A model generated the notes under the pieces. That model searched no databases, was not told the DNA's origin, and saw only the letters and a list, made by a program, of their open reading frames with translations. Below are positions 15,354 through 24,591 of a stretch of DNA of 37,090 nucleotides, piece after piece. Within the stretch, counting starts at the first letter, position 1. Each line of letters opens with the position of its first letter. A program made the position numbers and the translations under genes. Source of the stretch: Latescibacteria bacterium UBA6620 (GTDB taxonomy: Bacteria; Latescibacterota; UBA2968); assembly GCA_002433075.1 (NCBI GenBank), contig DJHM01000056.1, forward strand, positions 1-37,090. The letters run 5' to 3'.

Positions 15354-16621
15354 TGGAATCCGCAGCCTCAAAACGAAAAGTCATCGCGTGGGCGTTTTAC
15401 GACTTCGCGAACTCCGCCTTCGGGACGCTCGCCCTGACGTTCGTTTACAGCGCATACTTCACGAAAGCGATCGCGGAAAACGAAACGATTGGAACGAGTC
15501 AGTGGTCGCGTGCAGTCACCCTTTCGGCCATCGTTATCGCGATCGTTTCGCCTTTTCTCGGCTGCCTCGCCGACCGACGGAACCTTCGGGCTCCGCTCCT
15601 CCTTGCGTTCACCCTGATCGCCATCCTGTCCACCGCCGGACTCTACTATCCGCTCCCGGGTGAGGTCTTCCTGGCCCTGGCGATCTTTTTCGTCGCCAAC
15701 ACCGCTTACGAGCTCGGCATCGTGTTCTACAACGCCTACTTGCCCGACCTTGCGACCGAAGAAACGATCGGCCGCATTTCCGGATGGGCGTGGGGACTCG
15801 GCTACATCGGCGGAGTTGCCTGTACAGTCATCGCCCTCGTCGGATTCATCGATGCCGAGCCTCCCTGGTTCGGGTTCGGGACGGAGGCCGGGGAGAACAT
15901 CAGGGCCACCAACCTCCTTGTAGCCGTCTGGTTCGCGCTCTTCGCCACTCCTCTGTTCCTGTCGGTACGTGGCGCCACAACATCCGCGTCGAACGCCCCC
16001 ACCGCACCCGGACCGACGTTCCGCGCAACGCTTCGCGAGCTCCGGCGATATCCCCAGATGGGTCGATTCCTGCTCGCCCGATTGATCTACAACGACGGCC
16101 TGGTCACCATCTTCGCTTTCGGCGGCATCTACGCGGCTGGCACGTTCGACTTCAGCTTTCGTGAGATCATGGTCTTCGGCATCGCAGCCAACATCTCCGC
16201 CGGACTCGGCGCCTTCGCGATGGGCTACGTAGACGATCGTTGGGGCGGAAAGCGCACCATCCTCGCGACCATCGCTCTCTTCATCGTCGCAACCGCCTTC
16301 GTCTCCATCACACCCCATAAGATCGGATTCTGGATCGGGGGCCTCGCGATCAGCGCCTTCGCCGGCCCAAACCAGTCCGCCAGCCGGTCGCTCATGGGCC
16401 GATTCATCCCGAAGGAGAAGGCCAACGAGTTCTACGGCTTCTTCGCCTTCTCAGGGAAGATCACCGCCTTCCTCGGCCCTCTCCTCCTCGGCGAACTCAC
16501 CCGCATCTTCGATTCACAGCGGATCGGTGTCGCCAGCGTCGCCCTCTTCTTCATCATTGGCGGTCTCCTCCTCCTCCGCGTCGATGAGCGAAAAGGAATC
16601 ACCGAGTCTTCACCTCCATGA
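15353..16621 (+). CDS. UMF1-family MFS permease, candidate thiamine-related transporter
   Basis: A 422-residue inner-membrane transporter with about 12 hydrophobic segments. WAFYDFANSAFGTLALTF at the N-terminus and the PFLGCLADRR loop 2-3 signature identify the UMF1 (Atg22-like, BtlA) group of the major facilitator superfamily. GPNQSASRSLMGRFIPKEKA is the group's conserved cytoplasmic block. The ATG shares its A with the TGA of the Omp85 gene, so translation is probably coupled. As the third gene behind the TPP riboswitch it is the natural inner-membrane partner of the TonB receptor. Substrate assignment to thiamine or its breakdown products is inferred from regulation only. Confidence 0.88.
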   Translation: MESAASKRKVIAWAFYDFANSAFGTLALTFVYSAYFTKAIAENETIGTSQWSRAVTLSAIVIAIVSPFLGCLADRRNLRAPLLLAFTLIAILSTAGLYYPLPGEVFLALAIFFVANTAYELGIVFYNAYLPDLATEETIGRISGWAWGLGYIGGVACTVIALVGFIDAEPPWFGFGTEAGENIRATNLLVAVWFALFATPLFLSVRGATTSASNAPTAPGPTFRATLRELRRYPQMGRFLLARLIYNDGLVTIFAFGGIYAAGTFDFSFREIMVFGIAANISAGLGAFAMGYVDDRWGGKRTILATIALFIVATAFVSITPHKIGFWIGGLAISAFAGPNQSASRSLMGRFIPKEKANEFYGFFAFSGKITAFLGPLLLGELTRIFDSQRIGVASVALFFIIGGLLLLRVDERKGITESSPP

Positions 16622-16656
16622 AAAAGAGCGCCGCTGTCATCAAGACAACCGCGCCA

Positions 16657-16710
16657 ATTCTGCATTCTGCACTTTGCACTTCGGCTCTAACTCCTACTTC
16701 CTACTTCCTT
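16657..16710. repeat. Low-complexity stutter between convergent genes
   Basis: Near-duplicate units ATTCTGCATTCTGCACTTTG and CCTACTTCCTACTTCC follow one another between the converging MFS and PncC genes. Such stutters occur in intergenic DNA of several environmental genomes. No hairpin followed by T residues is seen, so this is not an obvious terminator. Confidence 0.35.
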
Positions 16711-17188
16711 ATCCCAGCTCCTCAGCCAGCATCCCCAGCAGGGCCCCCACAATCCCTTCCCGAATCCCCGTCCGATCTCCCTCCAACACCACATCTCGGG
16801 ACGTCACCCGCTCCGCGCTCGCCACCGCCAGATGCACCGTCCCGATCGGTTTCGGCGACCGCCCTCGGATCGGTCCTGCGATCCCCGTCTCCGCAATCCC
16901 GTAGGTCGCGCCGCTCAACTCGTGAGCCGCCGTCGCCATCGCGACGGCCGTCTCCACACTTACTGCCCCGAACGAGTCTAGCTCCGCCTCGTCCATTCCC
17001 AGCGATGAAATCTTCGCCATCTTGCTGTAGGCGACGATCCCCCGCTCGAAATACGCCGAACTCCCCGAAACCGCCACCAGCGCCGCACTGACCAGCCCCC
17101 CCGCCGTCGTCTCCGCCACCGCCACCGTCTCCCCCCGCTCCGTCAACCGCCGGGCCAGCCCTTCCACCAGGTCAGGATCGCTCCCCAA
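16709..17188 (-). CDS. pncC: CinA C-terminal-domain protein (nicotinamide-nucleotide amidase)
   Basis: A 159-residue stand-alone CinA-C domain. AVAETTAGGLVSAAL (residues ~23-37) corresponds to the catalytic AES-x-TGG-loop, GIVAYSKMAKISSLG to the Y-S-x-x-x-K block, and GIAETGIAGP plus KPIGTVHLAV to the remaining conserved motifs. The family deamidates nicotinamide mononucleotide to nicotinate mononucleotide in pyridine-nucleotide salvage. The serine of the usual AES triad is threonine here (AET), a substitution that could lower activity. The gene is convergent with the MFS permease and is preceded by the sulfatase remnant on the same strand. Confidence 0.85.
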   Translation of the reverse strand: MGSDPDLVEGLARRLTERGETVAVAETTAGGLVSAALVAVSGSSAYFERGIVAYSKMAKISSLGMDEAELDSFGAVSVETAVAMATAAHELSGATYGIAETGIAGPIRGRSPKPIGTVHLAVASAERVTSRDVVLEGDRTGIREGIVGALLGMLAEELG

Positions 17189-17210
17189 TACTCTATCTCC
17201 GATGTCAAAT

Positions 17211-17239
17211 CATCGATCATCGATTCTCGATCATCGATG
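17211..17239. repeat. Near-perfect inverted repeat of ATCGATGATCGA units
   Basis: CATCGATCATCGA (17211-17223) and TCGATCATCGATG (17227-17239) form a 13-bp stem with one mismatch and a 3-base loop. It begins right after the sulfatase stop codon, on the side toward pncC. It may act as a transcript-end hairpin for the sulfatase remnant; no T run follows on that strand. Confidence 0.5.
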
Positions 17240-18516
17240 TTAAAACGGTCTTCGCCCGTACGGAAAGATCTTCCTAAGCTCCCGATCCGCCGTGGCCTCG
17301 AACGGTGACGGCTGCAGTTTGCCTTCCTCGACCGCATGGTCGTGACGCGCTTTCAGTAGTTCGATCAATCGCACACGCCAGGGTCGGACCCGCTCCTCTT
17401 CCCCGGCCAGATTGCTCAACTCGTCAGGATCCTTCTCCAGATCGAACAGAAACTCGGGTCCCCCGTTCCGGAACCACGTGTATTTCGTCTTGCCATCGGT
17501 CAGACAATGGTGGCGTCCCGCTTCAGGCCCGATCTCACCGTGAAATATCCGATCTCCCACCGGATCTTCGCCACGTACCGTCGGCAGTAGCGACAGGCCG
17601 TCCACATCGTTCGCTTCTCCCCCCGCCGCGTCCACGAACGTGGAAACGATGTCGATCAGCGACACCGGTTTGTCGAATCGCTGCGCGGGAATGCAATCCT
17701 CCCACGTCTTCGGCGGTCTCAGGATGAACGGAATCCGCCCGGCTCCTTCAAAGAAATGGCTTTTGAAGAACAGACCAAAGTCGCCCATCATATCGCCGTG
17801 GTCCGACGTGAACAGGACCAGCGTGTTGTCCAGCAGGCTGTTCCACCGACGGAGCCTTTAAAGCGGGTGGGACATCATCCAGATCGTACCACGAATCGTA
17901 GGGTGCGGGCGGGTCGTATTGAGAGTGTGGCCTGCTGAACGACATCCACAGGAAGAATGGACAGGTCGGATCTCTTCGGTCGATGAAGTCGCGACACTCG
18001 TTCGCAGTCCACGTGTTCACGTGGTGCGTCTCCGGCACGACCGAACGCCGCGCAAAAACGTCGTTGTTCCCGATACTCGTATCGCGCTCCATCCTTGCGT
18101 AGGGCGTCTTCATCAGCCAGCGATGAAAGTCGTCCCCTTCGCGATACCGCCCGGATTCATTGATGATGATGTTGTCGAAACCGAGGCGATTCCGCTGAGG
18201 CGAGAAGTGGCCCTTCCCGATCATCTGCGTCTGATAGCCAAGATCGCGAAGCCGGCGGGGCAGCGTCTCTTCGATCGTCAATGGCTGACTCGAGTTTCCA
18301 AAGTATCCCGTACGGTAGGGCGACCGTCCCGTCATAATCGACATCCGCGCCGCCACGCAGACCGGACACGGCGTGTACGCCCGCGGGGAGTAAACCCCTT
18401 GGTTCGCCAGTTGATCCAGGTGGGGCGTCTCCAGAATCGGATGCCCATCGATCCCCGTGCAGTCCCCCCCGTTGCTGATCGGTGGTAATCAACAGGATGT
18501 TCGGTTTCTCTGTCAC
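17240..18516 (-). pseudogene. Sulfatase (formylglycine type) gene with frameshifts and an internal deletion
   Basis: It starts MTEKPNILLITTDQQRGG, the sulfatase N-terminus with metal-binding Asp. The frame then slips at a run of seven C at 18464-18470 (+ strand); restoring it gives PILETPHLDQLANQG and PCPVCVAARMSIMTG, where CVAAR is the formylglycine motif. That second frame runs to about 17850 (SWYDLDDVPPALKAP). Another shift leads to NTLVLFTSDHGDMMGDFG and the normal C-terminus (LFDLEKDPDELSNLA) at 17240. Between DVPPAL and NTLVLFT some 60-100 family residues appear deleted. It cannot yield an active enzyme. An intact sulfatase paralogue is at 21094-22551. Confidence 0.88.
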
Positions 18517-18590
18517 GGGAGATCCTTACGAATGGAAAACTTCCGCTCATCCCGAGTGCCCGCCACAGGCGGGTGTACCGAGGGATAATA

Positions 18591-19586
18591 TCACTGGTCG
18601 ATCACCACTGGCTGCCCGGTCTCCGACGACTTGTAGACCGCTGTGAAGATCTCCACCGACTTCCGGCCTTCTGTCCCCGGACACAGCGGTGTCTTCCCGT
18701 CCCGAATCGCACCGGCCATGTCCTCGATGATGTTCTCCGGACACGCGGGCACGTCGATTTCATCCAGGTCAACATCCTCGTTGTCCGCGTTCTTGATCGT
18801 CACGTCGCGATTGTGCCAGATGATGCAGCCCTCGGTCCCGCTGATCTCCACCGTCGTACCAAGGTTCGGGGCCTGGGCCGTCGTCGTCTCGATCAGCCCC
18901 CACGCCCCGCTCTGGAACGTGAGATGGGCAATCGAGATGTCTTCCGTCTCGATCTGGTGCCTAAGGGTAGCGCTGCGTCCGAAGACTTCATTCACCGGGC
19001 CGAGGAACCAATAAATCAGATCGACAAAGTGGACACCCTGATTCGCGATCGATCCGCCCTCAGTGGCCAGACGGCTTCGCCAGCCCTCCGGGAAGCCGCC
19101 ATCGTAGTAGCTCTGCTTGCGGTGCCACTTCAGGCGAACATCTCCCAGGAAGACCTTCCCCAGCATGCCCGTATCGATGGCCGCTTTCACCTGATGGTTG
19201 AAGCGTTCGTACCGGTTTCCGAAATCGACCGCAAGGATCACCCCCGCTTCTTCCGCCGCCTGGATCGCCGCGTCGCACTGCTCCACGCGAATGTCCATGG
19301 GCTTCGTCGTGAACGCATGCTTGCCCGCCTTGATCGCTTGAATGGCGTACTCGCAATGCGTGCCGCTTGGCGTGAAAACCCCGACTGCGTCGATGTCGTC
19401 CCTCGCCAGCACGTCCTCCAGACTCGTCGACCATTCGCAGCCCAGTTCTTCCGCCGTCTCCTTCGCTTTTTCTTCTTCCAGCGCACAGACGACTTTCAGA
19501 TTGGCAGTCTCGGATTCCGCTGCGAACTTCGCACGACTTCGCCCCACACCCAGCCCTACGATCGCTACGTTGATCTTGTCTGCCAT
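18591..19586 (-). CDS. Gfo/Idh/MocA family oxidoreductase
   Basis: A 331-residue NAD(P)-dependent sugar or cyclitol oxidoreductase. VAIVGLGVGRSRA (7-19) is the dinucleotide-binding loop and FTPSGTHCEYAIQAIKAGKH the conserved strand. TTKPM (93-97) is the position of the usual EKP catalytic lysine motif, with threonine in place of glutamate. GSIANQGVHFVDLIYWFLG carries the substrate-binding Asp/His region. The ATG at 19586 follows GGAGG. The next gene upstream on the same strand is the DUF6807 protein, 86 bases away, so they may be co-transcribed. Members often oxidise sugar hydroxyls to keto sugars; the substrate here is unknown. Confidence 0.9.
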   Translation of the reverse strand: MADKINVAIVGLGVGRSRAKFAAESETANLKVVCALEEEKAKETAEELGCEWSTSLEDVLARDDIDAVGVFTPSGTHCEYAIQAIKAGKHAFTTKPMDIRVEQCDAAIQAAEEAGVILAVDFGNRYERFNHQVKAAIDTGMLGKVFLGDVRLKWHRKQSYYDGGFPEGWRSRLATEGGSIANQGVHFVDLIYWFLGPVNEVFGRSATLRHQIETEDISIAHLTFQSGAWGLIETTTAQAPNLGTTVEISGTEGCIIWHNRDVTIKNADNEDVDLDEIDVPACPENIIEDMAGAIRDGKTPLCPGTEGRKSVEIFTAVYKSSETGQPVVIDQ

Positions 19587-19672
19587 AAGACCTCCAAACT
19601 ATCAGGTGCGCGGGAACAGGACGACCCTTGGTCGGGGACGCAAGCAACTTCCCATCATCTCGGGAGTTGTGT

Positions 19673-20839
19673 TCAGGCCTGCTCGATCTGCGGCGGGTTG
19701 GCGAAGTCGTGATAAGCCTCTCCGACTTTCCCATCAGCCGCCGTGCCGGCGTGGATGTAATAGCGATACCGACCCGTGATCGATCCGTTCGCTTCGATCG
19801 TATGGTGTCCCCGTCGGGTGGGGTCGCTGTAGAAATGCGACCATCCGAACGGGTTGGCCGTCATCAGACCGTAGTTGCGAACGTGCCAGTAGGTCGGATA
19901 GCGGAAGCTCGTTGGGTGGTCCATGATCGCGATCCCGACCCGGTTGCCGTTCACCGGCCCGGAGTAGTGACACCACGGAGCCTTCTTGCCCCAGGTCTCG
20001 TCCTCGTTCGTCCCGCCATAGCCGTTCGTGATCACACCGCCTTCACCCGCTCGCACTTCCATTGATTCCGCGACCCGAATGGAAGCCAATCCGCCCTCCT
20101 TCGTATCGCCCATCAGCACATCGATGTCCGGAGCGGTCAGCGTAACTGTCAGGTCGAAGATCCTCACGTCGGAGGGTGTGTTGTAGAACGTCCATTCCGC
20201 GCGTTCGTGTAGCAGGATGTTCGATTTCTGTTCGCCTCGATAGTCGTCGCTCCCGACCCAGTCGCCGAGCGCGACGATCCGCCCATACACTGGACCACTC
20301 TCGAGCGACTCGAATTCCTGCCAACGGGTATAGGCGCAGCCTTCACCCTCGGCCCAGTTGTTCCAGCCATTGACGACCCCGTGAGAGATCCAGACCGACC
20401 GATGGTGAGGGTGATCCTTCGCGTCGTCCTTCACGGCCAGGGGGCGCGTGACCGGGTCCCCATTGGGGCCGATCACCGGATGCAGGTGGGGCCGGACAAG
20501 GTCTGTGCCATAGCGGTAATTCGTGAAATGGTTGCCGCCGATCGACACTTCCACCTCGTCCGTCTTTTCCGTCAGGGAGACACCCTCGCCTCCCCCGCCA
20601 CCGAAGGTCACCTCGTAGTCCACCGACGTGTCGGCCGCCATGTCGTCGATGATCCACGAAATTCGGAGCCCCTCGTCTTCCCGCCGCGTCTGGCACGCCA
20701 CATCATTCCCCGCACCGTCCTTCAGCGATGCGGAGTCCACACCGGCGGGCGCATCAACCACTGCCGACACGGGGCAATAGACGCGGCCGTGCGGACCAGC
20801 CTGCACTGTCAGTTTGAGATCTGCCAAGTCAACCTCCAT
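19673..20839 (-). CDS. DUF6807 (PmoA-like) family protein
   Basis: A 388-residue soluble protein of the DUF6807/PmoA-like family, common beside Gfo/Idh/MocA enzymes in carbohydrate clusters of Planctomycetes-like bacteria and Bacteroidetes. The histidine-rich block KDHPHHRSVWISHGVVNG, the APWCHYSGPVNG and IAIMDHPTSFRYPTYWHVR segments and the NPFGWSHFY end are characteristic. The fold is probably a beta-sandwich; the biochemical role is not settled. The ATG at 20839 overlaps a strong GGAGG that would suit a TTG four codons later, so translation may start at that TTG. The 254-base gap at 20840-21093 separates it from the divergent sulfatase. Confidence 0.85.
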   Translation of the reverse strand: MEVDLADLKLTVQAGPHGRVYCPVSAVVDAPAGVDSASLKDGAGNDVACQTRREDEGLRISWIIDDMAADTSVDYEVTFGGGGGEGVSLTEKTDEVEVSIGGNHFTNYRYGTDLVRPHLHPVIGPNGDPVTRPLAVKDDAKDHPHHRSVWISHGVVNGWNNWAEGEGCAYTRWQEFESLESGPVYGRIVALGDWVGSDDYRGEQKSNILLHERAEWTFYNTPSDVRIFDLTVTLTAPDIDVLMGDTKEGGLASIRVAESMEVRAGEGGVITNGYGGTNEDETWGKKAPWCHYSGPVNGNRVGIAIMDHPTSFRYPTYWHVRNYGLMTANPFGWSHFYSDPTRRGHHTIEANGSITGRYRYYIHAGTAADGKVGEAYHDFANPPQIEQA

Positions 20840-21093
20840 AGGTTATTGTGTTTCCACCTCTTAGACGCTCCCTTTGATAGGGAATCCCACAGCCTTGTCA
20901 AGCGCGGACACTGTCGGCCCGTCTATGGGCGCTCGAACGAGCTTTCGTTTTGCCTCCGCAGCTTTCCATTCATTATCATTTCAATTCACGACCCAACAAC
21001 CGCCCAACACACATCCCTCGGGAGCCCTTGCAGTCCCTGCGACCTCCCGCATCGGGTGACAAAACCGCTACGCTACCATTGCGTTGACCGAAA

Positions 21094-22551
21094 ATGAAAA
21101 AGAAACCAAACATCCTCGTCCTCATGACCGACCAGCAGCGTCTCGATACGGTCGCCTGCTACGGACAGAACGATATCGTACGCACCCCCCATATCGACGC
21201 CCTTGCCCAGCGGGGGATCCGATTCGACGGTGCGTTTACACCGACCGCCATTTGCTCGCCCGCTCGGGCTTCCTTCTACACGGGACTCTACCCACACAAG
21301 CACGGTGTAACCGAAAATGGAAGCTGCCTGAACGATGGTGTCCGCGGCATCAACCAATACCTTGACGACGCCGGGTACGCATCGGGATACGCGGGAAAGT
21401 GGCACGTCGACCAGGAACGGGGCCCAAGTGATCTCGGGTTTACAGGAAACGATTTCATCGGCTACGCGTTTCCCGGCTCAAAGGTCATCCCCGGCCTTCA
21501 GTTCGGCGCCGCCCCTCTCAACGAGCCCAACCACTACGAAGTCTACCTGAAGGAAAACGGATTCGAACCGAAGGTGACGGAGCGATACGTCGGTACCAAT
21601 CCGGGATGCCAGACCCAGGAGATGCACGCCCTGCACGACGGTCCGATCGAGAGCAGCATCGAGTATTTCGTTGCCGAAGAGACGATCCGAGTCGCCCGGG
21701 AGCTGAGCTCTGGAGAAAAGCCGTTCTTCCTCTGGGCGAACTTCTGGGGGCCGCACACCCCGTGTCTCGTACCCGAACCCTACTATTCCATGTACGAGCC
21801 CGGCGACATCCCGGAACATCCCAGCTACCGCGAGACCTTCGAGCGCAAACCGCGCGTCCAGAGCATTATCGAACGGATGTGGGGGCTGGGCGATCTGGGA
21901 TGGGAGGGCTTCCAGCAGATCGCCGCACGTTACTACGGCCACTGCACCCTGATCGACGATATGGTCGGCCGCGTCGTCGCCGCCCTCGAGGAGATGGGCG
22001 AGCTCGACAACACCATCATCATATATACTGCCGACCACGGAGATTGCCTCGGCGCGCACCGACTCATCGAGAAGGGTGAGTTCATGTACGACGAGATTTA
22101 CCGGATTCCACTCGTCGTTGCGCATCCTGAGTGCGCGAACCCGGGATCGACTAACGAGGACTTCCTCTACCTCCAGGAAATCACCTGTTCGATCCTAGAT
22201 GCAGCCGGTGTAGCCGTGCCCGATGCCCTTGATGGAAGCTCCTTCCTCGACGCCATGCGGGGCGCGGGGGAACCCAACGGCCGGGATGACGTCTACTGCG
22301 TGTTCAACAAGCATTTCACCACTCCCATGCAGCGCATGGTGCGTACGAAAACCCACCAGTTCACGTTCAACCCCAACGACATCGGCGAACTCTACGACCT
22401 CGAAAAGGACCCCTACCAGCTCGACAACCGGTACGGGGATCCGGACTACGAGGAAGTCAGGCAGGATCTCATGGCCCGCATGGGTCGTCACATGGAGGAG
22501 CTGAAGGACCCGGTTCACGGATGGTTTCGACGCATGTCGCCCGTCTACTGA
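21094..22551 (+). CDS. Formylglycine-dependent sulfatase
   Basis: A complete 485-residue sulfatase. D13 and neighbours in MTDQQRLDTV bind calcium, CSPAR (54-58) is the C-x-P-x-R site converted to formylglycine, and YTADHGDCLGAHRL at about 313-326 carries the second metal-binding Asp/His pair. The C-terminal ELYDLEKDPYQLDNR block is standard. No signal peptide is evident, so it may act in the cytoplasm on sulfated oligosaccharides or other sulfate esters. No clear Shine-Dalgarno sequence precedes the ATG. It is transcribed with the AsmA gene 33 bases downstream. Confidence 0.93.
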   Translation: MKKKPNILVLMTDQQRLDTVACYGQNDIVRTPHIDALAQRGIRFDGAFTPTAICSPARASFYTGLYPHKHGVTENGSCLNDGVRGINQYLDDAGYASGYAGKWHVDQERGPSDLGFTGNDFIGYAFPGSKVIPGLQFGAAPLNEPNHYEVYLKENGFEPKVTERYVGTNPGCQTQEMHALHDGPIESSIEYFVAEETIRVARELSSGEKPFFLWANFWGPHTPCLVPEPYYSMYEPGDIPEHPSYRETFERKPRVQSIIERMWGLGDLGWEGFQQIAARYYGHCTLIDDMVGRVVAALEEMGELDNTIIIYTADHGDCLGAHRLIEKGEFMYDEIYRIPLVVAHPECANPGSTNEDFLYLQEITCSILDAAGVAVPDALDGSSFLDAMRGAGEPNGRDDVYCVFNKHFTTPMQRMVRTKTHQFTFNPNDIGELYDLEKDPYQLDNRYGDPDYEEVRQDLMARMGRHMEELKDPVHGWFRRMSPVY

Positions 22552-22584
22552 CCGGCCTCCCAACGCAATGGACACGACCCGAAC

Positions 22585-24576
22585 ATGAGGCGGCGTGCCC
22601 TGATCGCAGCCGGCGCGACCCTCCTTCTCCTGATCGCCGTCGCCACAACTGCGCTGCACATCTACTTCGATGACGCGCGTCTCCGACGCCTGGTCCTGCC
22701 TCCGCTCGAATCTGCCATTGGACGGTCGGTAGAAATCGACGGGATCGGGCTGACCGTGTGGACCGGCCTCGGCGCATCGATCGACGGTCTGCGGATCAGT
22801 GATCGACAGGGGTTCGGCGACGGTCTCTTCCTCTCCGCCGATCATGCCTCGATCACGCTCTCCCTCTTCTCCGCTCTGAGCGGCGACCAGGGACTCGGCG
22901 AAATGCAGATCGATCGCCCGCGTGTCTACATCGTCGTGAATCAAAGGGGTGTGGCCAACTACGGCGACCTCGTGGCCTCCGGCGAGACCGACCGCCCCAC
23001 CTCCATCTATCTTCCCGTAGATCGATTCCGACTTTCCGACGGCTCGGTCACCTACGCAGACCATCGGGACAATTCGCAGACCGTTCTCCGGGGTGTCGAC
23101 TACAAACTCCAACTGGGAGTCGAAGACCAGACCGTGTCTGCGGCCGGCCAGCTTTCGATCGCCGCTCTCGTCTTCACGACCGAAGACACGGCGACCTCTC
23201 ACAGCGGCGCCGAACTGGCTCACGACGCCACCCTCGACCTCCGCAGGGCGAAAGCCAGAATCCGACGGCTGGCACTCACGGCCGGCAGCATCTCGCTCGA
23301 GGCTTCGGGCGAGATCGACCATCTCGACAAGATCCCCGTACTCGACCTGACGGTGCGACAGGTCAACGACCAGATCGATATATCGTCTCCAGGGAACCAG
23401 GTGAACGGCACCCTCGAACTCGACATCGCCATGAAGGGCCAGCTTGGGGCTTCGCAGAATCCGCCGGTTTACCCCTCTCTGACGGGTTGGTTGGGCCTGA
23501 CCAACCTCACGGCGTCCAGCGACGATCTCAGCGCCCCGATCGAGGATGGGATCCTGCAGGTCCGATTCAAGTCCACTTCCGCCATTCTGGACACGATGGG
23601 CGTTCGAGTCGGTGAGTCGGACCTCGGATTGACCGGCCGGCTCGATGGCGCGACCGCGTGGTTGTTCGGTAAGGGTCGGCCCCATCTCACGATCGAGCTG
23701 AACTCGAACCATCTCGATCTCGACGCCCTGCTCCCCGAAACGACGGCTGTGAGCGCTGGACTCACGTTTACGACACCGCTCTACGCCAGCGTTCCTGCTC
23801 CGGCTTCACCCATCCCCGACTTGCTCAGAACTATGGACGGGGCTGGACGACTCAACCTGAAACGCATCGTCAGCGGTGCGACCCTGACGGAAGTGAATGC
23901 GCGGTTCAGGTCCCGGCGCGGGGTACTGCGCGTGCAGAACCTGAGCGGCAGCCTCTACGGAGGAACACTGTCAGGCAACCTGACCGTTGACGCGAGTAGG
24001 GAGACCCCGTCTCTGCCCGTCGATGGGAAGTTCAATATCGGTGCGGCCCGCGCCGACGGCGTCCTGCAGAACCTGTTCGGCCTACCCGTGCCCCTGCAGG
24101 GCCGGATGGATATGGAACTGGGATTCAATGGGCTGCTCGACTCGACACTGACCCTCCAGGAAGACCGCCTCTCTGCAACAGGCCAGGGAGCCGTCGCCGA
24201 TGGTCAGATAATCAACTGGGGTTGGCTCAAGGAAACGGCGGGAGGGGTTTCTCAGCTTTCATTCCTCGACTTCGACCACATCCCCGTCAAGGATCTGAAA
24301 TCTCACTTTTCCGTCCGAAACGGCCGTGTCCGAATCGAAGGCCTGACTGTCACGACGGGCGACATCCCCAGTCGTCTCGACGGCTCGGTCGGACTCGACG
24401 GCAGCCTCGACTGTGCCCTCAAGATGGAGATCCCATCCGAGAAACTGAAAATTGGCGGCGTAAATATCGGGAAAGCGCTCGGATCGCTTTTGGGCCGTCA
24501 GCCTGACTCGATTCCGGTGACACTCAACTTCGACGGCACCGTGGACCGACCGTCCATGACCGTCCGTTCACGGTAG
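22585..24576 (+). CDS. AsmA-like envelope protein
   Basis: A 663-residue protein with an N-terminal membrane anchor (ALIAAGATLLLLIAVATTAL) followed by a long beta-rich periplasmic region of AsmA/DUF748 type: RRLVLPPLESAIGRSVEI at the start, repeated strands, and a C-terminal module with DHIPVKDLKSHFSVRNGRV and FDGTVDRPSMTV. AsmA-like proteins of the VPS13-like repeat class are linked to lipid transfer between inner and outer membrane. It starts 33 bases after the sulfatase and ends 15 bases before the SRPBCC gene, so the three probably share a transcript. A functional tie to the sulfatase is not evident. Confidence 0.85.
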   Translation: MRRRALIAAGATLLLLIAVATTALHIYFDDARLRRLVLPPLESAIGRSVEIDGIGLTVWTGLGASIDGLRISDRQGFGDGLFLSADHASITLSLFSALSGDQGLGEMQIDRPRVYIVVNQRGVANYGDLVASGETDRPTSIYLPVDRFRLSDGSVTYADHRDNSQTVLRGVDYKLQLGVEDQTVSAAGQLSIAALVFTTEDTATSHSGAELAHDATLDLRRAKARIRRLALTAGSISLEASGEIDHLDKIPVLDLTVRQVNDQIDISSPGNQVNGTLELDIAMKGQLGASQNPPVYPSLTGWLGLTNLTASSDDLSAPIEDGILQVRFKSTSAILDTMGVRVGESDLGLTGRLDGATAWLFGKGRPHLTIELNSNHLDLDALLPETTAVSAGLTFTTPLYASVPAPASPIPDLLRTMDGAGRLNLKRIVSGATLTEVNARFRSRRGVLRVQNLSGSLYGGTLSGNLTVDASRETPSLPVDGKFNIGAARADGVLQNLFGLPVPLQGRMDMELGFNGLLDSTLTLQEDRLSATGQGAVADGQIINWGWLKETAGGVSQLSFLDFDHIPVKDLKSHFSVRNGRVRIEGLTVTTGDIPSRLDGSVGLDGSLDCALKMEIPSEKLKIGGVNIGKALGSLLGRQPDSIPVTLNFDGTVDRPSMTVRSR

Positions 24577-24591
24577 GAAGGAGAGCATCGC

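Noticed and set aside
15368..16318. Minus-strand open frame inside the MFS gene
   Set aside because: Composition is dominated by Glu, Gly, Asp and Arg, the typical shadow of a hydrophobic protein; no motif is visible.
22195..23712. Long open frame antisense to the AsmA and sulfatase genes
   Set aside because: It has no domain, a shadow-like composition rich in Arg, Gly and Asp, and lies opposite two well-supported genes in high-GC DNA where such frames are common.
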